This document shows positions 60,730-64,000 of a stretch of 64,000 nucleotides of DNA, piece by piece. Position 1 is the first letter of the stretch. Every line of letters begins with the position of its first letter. The DNA is taken from assembly GCA_030407005.1 (NCBI GenBank), contig JAUDYN010000003.1, positions 2,170,001-2,234,000 on the forward strand. Reading direction: 5' to 3'. This DNA is from Desarmillaria ectypa (lineage: Eukaryota; Basidiomycota; Agaricomycetes; Agaricales; Physalacriaceae). Both the position numbers and the translations under genes were made by a program. The notes under the pieces are model-generated. The model ran no database searches. It was not told where the DNA came from and was given only the letters and a program-made list of their open reading frames with translations.

Positions 60730-63327
60730 CTATGTCAGGCTGCCAGGTGTCATCTTCGGCGAGACAATTTCAAACTGGCCGTCTATACTCGGTCCCCGTC
60801 CCTCGTCATCGGAGTACCTCGAACTTTGGCTCGAGATACTCTTCGTCATACTAGGAGCAACGCTCGTTACCGATTTCGCCACACTTGGTAGTCTCGAGTG
60901 CTGTTGGTGCTGCAAGAATTCGTCCGGTATTCGAGGGCTTGGAGGCATCTTCCCAATGCCTGATCGTGGTTCTACATTAACACTCAACATACTAACACTC
61001 GGTCGTCTTGCGCCTGACCCTCCACCTGATGCTGCGTTCTTCCACTTTAATATACTCTTTCGAACGCTGTTTCGCTGTGTTTCGGTTTGAGGAGGAGGCG
61101 TAGGAGAGTTTTTCCCCGACTGACTTGTCGGTGTCGACTTTCCTGACGTAAGTATCGGTGAACTTTTGCCATTCCCACTTAATTGGGACCGAGTCCTTCT
61201 CGTCGGATTGGGGTATGGACTCTCCTGATCGAATCTTAGCCGGTCGAGGCTGATAGTGTGTTGTGGAAACATGGTAGGAGCAGGGGCTGGCATACCAGGA
61301 ATATCAAAATTATGGAGTGATGGGGGACGAGATGGACGTGTTGGGCGGGAGGGAAGTACCGATGAAGATGTAGATGTTGAAGTTTGAGAGGAAGACATGC
61401 GAATGGGAGGAGGTCGGACGGCACCCATACTATTTCGACTGCTGCTACTGCCACTTTGTCGGTGAGCTGAGGCTCCGTTTGAGATCGAAGGTAAAGCATC
61501 AGTAACCTGAGCAGAAAGTCCTGCTGGTCCGGGTACCTGTGGTGAGATTCGTCCCTGCTGTGCAGGCGGTGGCTGAGGCACGTTAATGGAGCTAACGCTC
61601 TGCTTGTTACTTCGCCGCCAAAGTTTTTTAATGCTTTTTACGCTCATCACATTTGCTCTGTTGGTTGGAGTATTGTCTTTCGCTGAATCCGCCGAAAATC
61701 TACTAGATGTAGTCTTGGACTCCTCCACAGCTGTGCTGTTATCGTCCCAATAAGCTGACCCTTTGCTATCTGCAGAGGGTGTAGGCGTTGATGGATATCG
61801 CCCGAACGGGTCCGGAGACAGTGGTATTATGGCGTCTTTGAAGCTCCCATTAATCTGGGGTGTATGACGAGGATACTGTTCCTGTACAAGTTGTTCAGAC
61901 TCTTCCTTGTCCATCTGTTTTCTTCGCGTTGTCTCTGAAGACTCTGTGCCTGTAGATGAAGAAGCGGGATTAAAGGATTGAGGCGCAGACGTGGTGACGC
62001 CATTTAGGGCGAGCCGGGGAGGTGAAGGATTATTGTTATTAGATATTGGTTGTGTAGTGATCACCGAGTGCAAGGATTGGAAGGGAACAGATGGCCATGT
62101 CCCGGATGGCTGGATCGGACTTGCGATGGATGCTTCGCTATGGAAGCATACTGTTAGAGCGGAACTAAGGAAGGGTTCGATCAGTACACACGTTCGTAAC
62201 GGTGGTTTTGCTTGGTCTTCTTGGAGCTCAAGTTGCAGTACCCGGGGGGAGAATTGTGCGAGATTCTGAACATTGTTTTGAGGATGTACAATGGACGAAA
62301 CTTTTTGTTGACGTACTTTTTCAATTTCGTCCAATTTAGCCGTCAAAAGGTACTGACTCTCCTTCGTATCTGCTTCGAATGACTCGTCGAAGTCGAGCTC
62401 GAGGTCATCATAAACACCTCCTTCGCGTTTTCCGCTGTTAGGCACGTTATCATCGTCTATTTCGGTATCATCGTCAGACTCGTCTTGATGTCGAAGATAG
62501 GGTAAGCTAGTGCTGCTACTTGGTAGGCTAGAAGACGAGTCGGTCGCGTTCGTGTTTGAAGGTTCCAGTACTAGGCGTGGCGGAATGTTCTTTCTATGCA
62601 TACTAGGCGCCAGTAGAAGAGTAATATCTTCCTCATCGTCAAGCTGCGATTCGGAATGAGGCGATTTGGGTAGAAATAATGGAACAGGTGAGTTTTTATT
62701 CTCCACCCGTTTATTATGGTTTAAGTTTCTGCTCGTTATCCATGGATTAAACCACGACGCAGAACGGAGGTCGATATCGAACTCGACCTTTGCTATGATT
62801 GGAATGGACGGAGAGGAAGAAGAGGTAGTAGATGGAGTGAACTGGTCTTGGTCTGTGCCGGGACTCGCGAGGGTGAGTACGGGCAATTTTTCAGGTGCAT
62901 CTGGGGCAAACTCTGCCTTCCAGACGCGCGACCATAAGTGCTTCCAGATGTCATCGGAAATACGCGGACCGGGGCCGTCATTGTCATTGACGAGATACAG
63001 AATGACACCCGCAATTGACGGCAAGGCATATTCACGGGCAATGGCGGTGAGCTGCAGTTGTAATGTTGGATGCACTGGCAGCAACGTCCCCCGTCTAAAA
63101 TGGGTATGGTATCCAGAAGCGGAAGGTGGCGGCGGTGAACTGAGGCTGGTATTGAGATGGGGTAGATTGAGAGGGGGGACGACATGAATAAGGTACTTGC
63201 TCGTCGAGGGCGGCATCCTAGGCGATGATGACGAGGGAATGGGAGTCGAGACGCCGAGCGCATTGGCGATCTTAGCGAGCCGGTCGGGGGACAAGGGAGT
63301 CTTGGCCTCCGCCCACTTCCTGGACAT
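60730..63327 (-). CDS. Unknown 865-residue protein with disordered C-terminal half
   Basis: This is a single uninterrupted exon, unusual among these intron-rich neighbours. The N-terminal 300 residues look folded: SRKWAEAKTPLSPDRLAKIA, SKYLIHVVPPLNLPH, YHTHFRRGTLLPVHPTLQLQ, YALPSIAGVILYLVN and ISDDIWKHLWSRVW. The rest is rich in Ser, Pro, Thr and Asn with acidic patches and short basic clusters such as IKKLWRRSNK and KSILKWKNAA. The final segment is MTPGSLT. I see no catalytic motif, membrane segment or known domain. The pattern suggests a regulatory or scaffold protein subject to phosphorylation, but that is only inference. The ATG at 63327 is the first in frame. Confidence 0.75.
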   Translation of the reverse strand: MSRKWAEAKTPLSPDRLAKIANALGVSTPIPSSSSPRMPPSTSKYLIHVVPPLNLPHLNTSLSSPPPPSASGYHTHFRRGTLLPVHPTLQLQLTAIAREYALPSIAGVILYLVNDNDGPGPRISDDIWKHLWSRVWKAEFAPDAPEKLPVLTLASPGTDQDQFTPSTTSSSSPSIPIIAKVEFDIDLRSASWFNPWITSRNLNHNKRVENKNSPVPLFLPKSPHSESQLDDEEDITLLLAPSMHRKNIPPRLVLEPSNTNATDSSSSLPSSSTSLPYLRHQDESDDDTEIDDDNVPNSGKREGGVYDDLELDFDESFEADTKESQYLLTAKLDEIEKVRQQKVSSIVHPQNNVQNLAQFSPRVLQLELQEDQAKPPLRTCVLIEPFLSSALTVCFHSEASIASPIQPSGTWPSVPFQSLHSVITTQPISNNNNPSPPRLALNGVTTSAPQSFNPASSSTGTESSETTRRKQMDKEESEQLVQEQYPRHTPQINGSFKDAIIPLSPDPFGRYPSTPTPSADSKGSAYWDDNSTAVEESKTTSSRFSADSAKDNTPTNRANVMSVKSIKKLWRRSNKQSVSSINVPQPPPAQQGRISPQVPGPAGLSAQVTDALPSISNGASAHRQSGSSSSRNSMGAVRPPPIRMSSSQTSTSTSSSVLPSRPTRPSRPPSLHNFDIPGMPAPAPTMFPQHTISLDRLRFDQESPYPNPTRRTRSQLSGNGKSSPILTSGKSTPTSQSGKNSPTPPPQTETQRNSVRKSILKWKNAASGGGSGARRPSVSMLSVNVEPRSGIGKMPPSPRIPDEFLQHQQHSRLPSVAKSVTSVAPSMTKSISSQSSRYSDDEGRGPSIDGQFEIVSPKMTPGSLT

Positions 63328-63909
63328 AGGAAAGATACCGTGGGAACCCTTTGTTCTGTCTTCAGCTTCATGACATCACACCATCAAAAACTAAAATAGC
63401 ATCGTTAATTTATTTTTCGCGCCTCGCGCCTATCTAAATAGTTTATTATACATAACAGTGCCTTATCCCTACGCCGACAGTCGACACACTATACGAGATT
63501 TTTCCCTGGAGGAAATCATGTAGAGAACTACTTATGGTACCGGGACGTGGCGCTAGATGCCTTGTGCCACATATGGTAAATAATCACCATAGGAACTAAA
63601 TTATGCAGGAAAAAGGGGGCCCGTCCTACCTTGGCGTAGAATGTCATTCATGGCAAAATAAAGGGGGTATATTTGTAGCCGTACATACACAAAAAAGTTT
63701 TCCTTTCCAAGATGCAGACGAAAAATACATGCGTGAAAGCCCCGTCCACTGGTAGCAGTCTACGTAAAAAAACGAAAAACAAAGGACTAATGCCCAAACA
63801 GGCGAAATATGAGGTATAGTAGGGACCCTATGAAACGTACAGCGGACAGACCAGCGCTGAGTAGAATCCGCAGTTGAGTAAGCGAATTCTCACAGAAATC
63901 AAAGAAAAC
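63328..63909. other. Intergenic interval at the right end
   Basis: These 582 bp contain A/T-rich sequence and no coding frame with family resemblance. They hold the promoter of the 865-residue gene and the 3' UTR of the edge gene. Confidence 0.45.
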
Positions 63910-64000
63910 CTACAGCGCGATGAATAAGAACGTCAGATAGGGATTGAAAGCGGCATTGTTCTCGATCTCGACGTGCTCCGTAACCCAGTTCGTGAACACC
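63910..64000 (-). CDS. C-terminal tip of a gene cut by the window edge
   Basis: The minus strand reads FTNWVTEHVEIENNAAFNPY followed by LTFLFIAL and a TAG stop at 63912-63910. It looks like real coding sequence with a hydrophobic C-terminus, perhaps a membrane protein. Too little is visible to name it, and the reading frame is assigned from its coding-like appearance only. Confidence 0.5.
   Translation of the reverse strand, partial: VFTNWVTEHVEIENNAAFNPYLTFLFIAL

Overview
The window looks like nuclear DNA of a mushroom-forming basidiomycete (Agaricomycetes). Genes are dense and nearly all are cut by 45-70 nt GT-AG introns. The gene set is that of a filamentous fungus (RAD5, CSN2, FAB1, LTV1, MED11, Het-C), and one small tetraspan membrane protein resembles a family I associate with Agaricomycetes. 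Where I rebuilt exons by hand, the summed coding length is divisible by three, which is the main internal check on those models. No rRNA, tRNA, CRISPR array, transposon or virus was recognised.

Layout: an MFS transporter runs off the left edge (minus strand) and carries a one-base frameshift. Then come CCT7 (-), RAD5 (+), triosephosphate isomerase (+), a Nup188-like nucleoporin (+), mitoribosomal mL40 (+), CSN2 (-), FAB1 (+), TAF2 with three bromodomains (-) and LTV1 (+). From 35.4 to 46 kb lies a looser, regulatory-looking stretch: two bHLH transcription factor genes and a nine-exon tetraspan gene, all on the minus strand, separated by long non-coding intervals of which the largest is 4.2 kb. 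After it come TBCA (+), MED11 (-), a two-domain ABC ATPase (+), a tandem pair of related uncharacterised genes (-), tryptophanyl-tRNA synthetase (-), Het-C with a long G/S/Y repeat tail (-), an unknown 865-residue protein (-), and the 3' tip of a last gene at the right edge (-).

The genes are mostly housekeeping and do not form one pathway. Several are head-to-head pairs with 140-380 bp between start codons (CCT7/RAD5, CSN2/FAB1, TAF2/LTV1, MED11/ABC, bHLH-2/TBCA), so shared promoters are likely. The most striking observation is in RAD5: the ATPase motif I (Walker A) appears to be assembled across four introns, using a 5-nt and a 3-nt microexon. Other unusual points are start codons isolated on 3-nt and 5-nt exons, four GC-AG introns, the TAF2-bromodomain fusion, the orphan gene pair, and a degenerate Walker A in the ABC protein.
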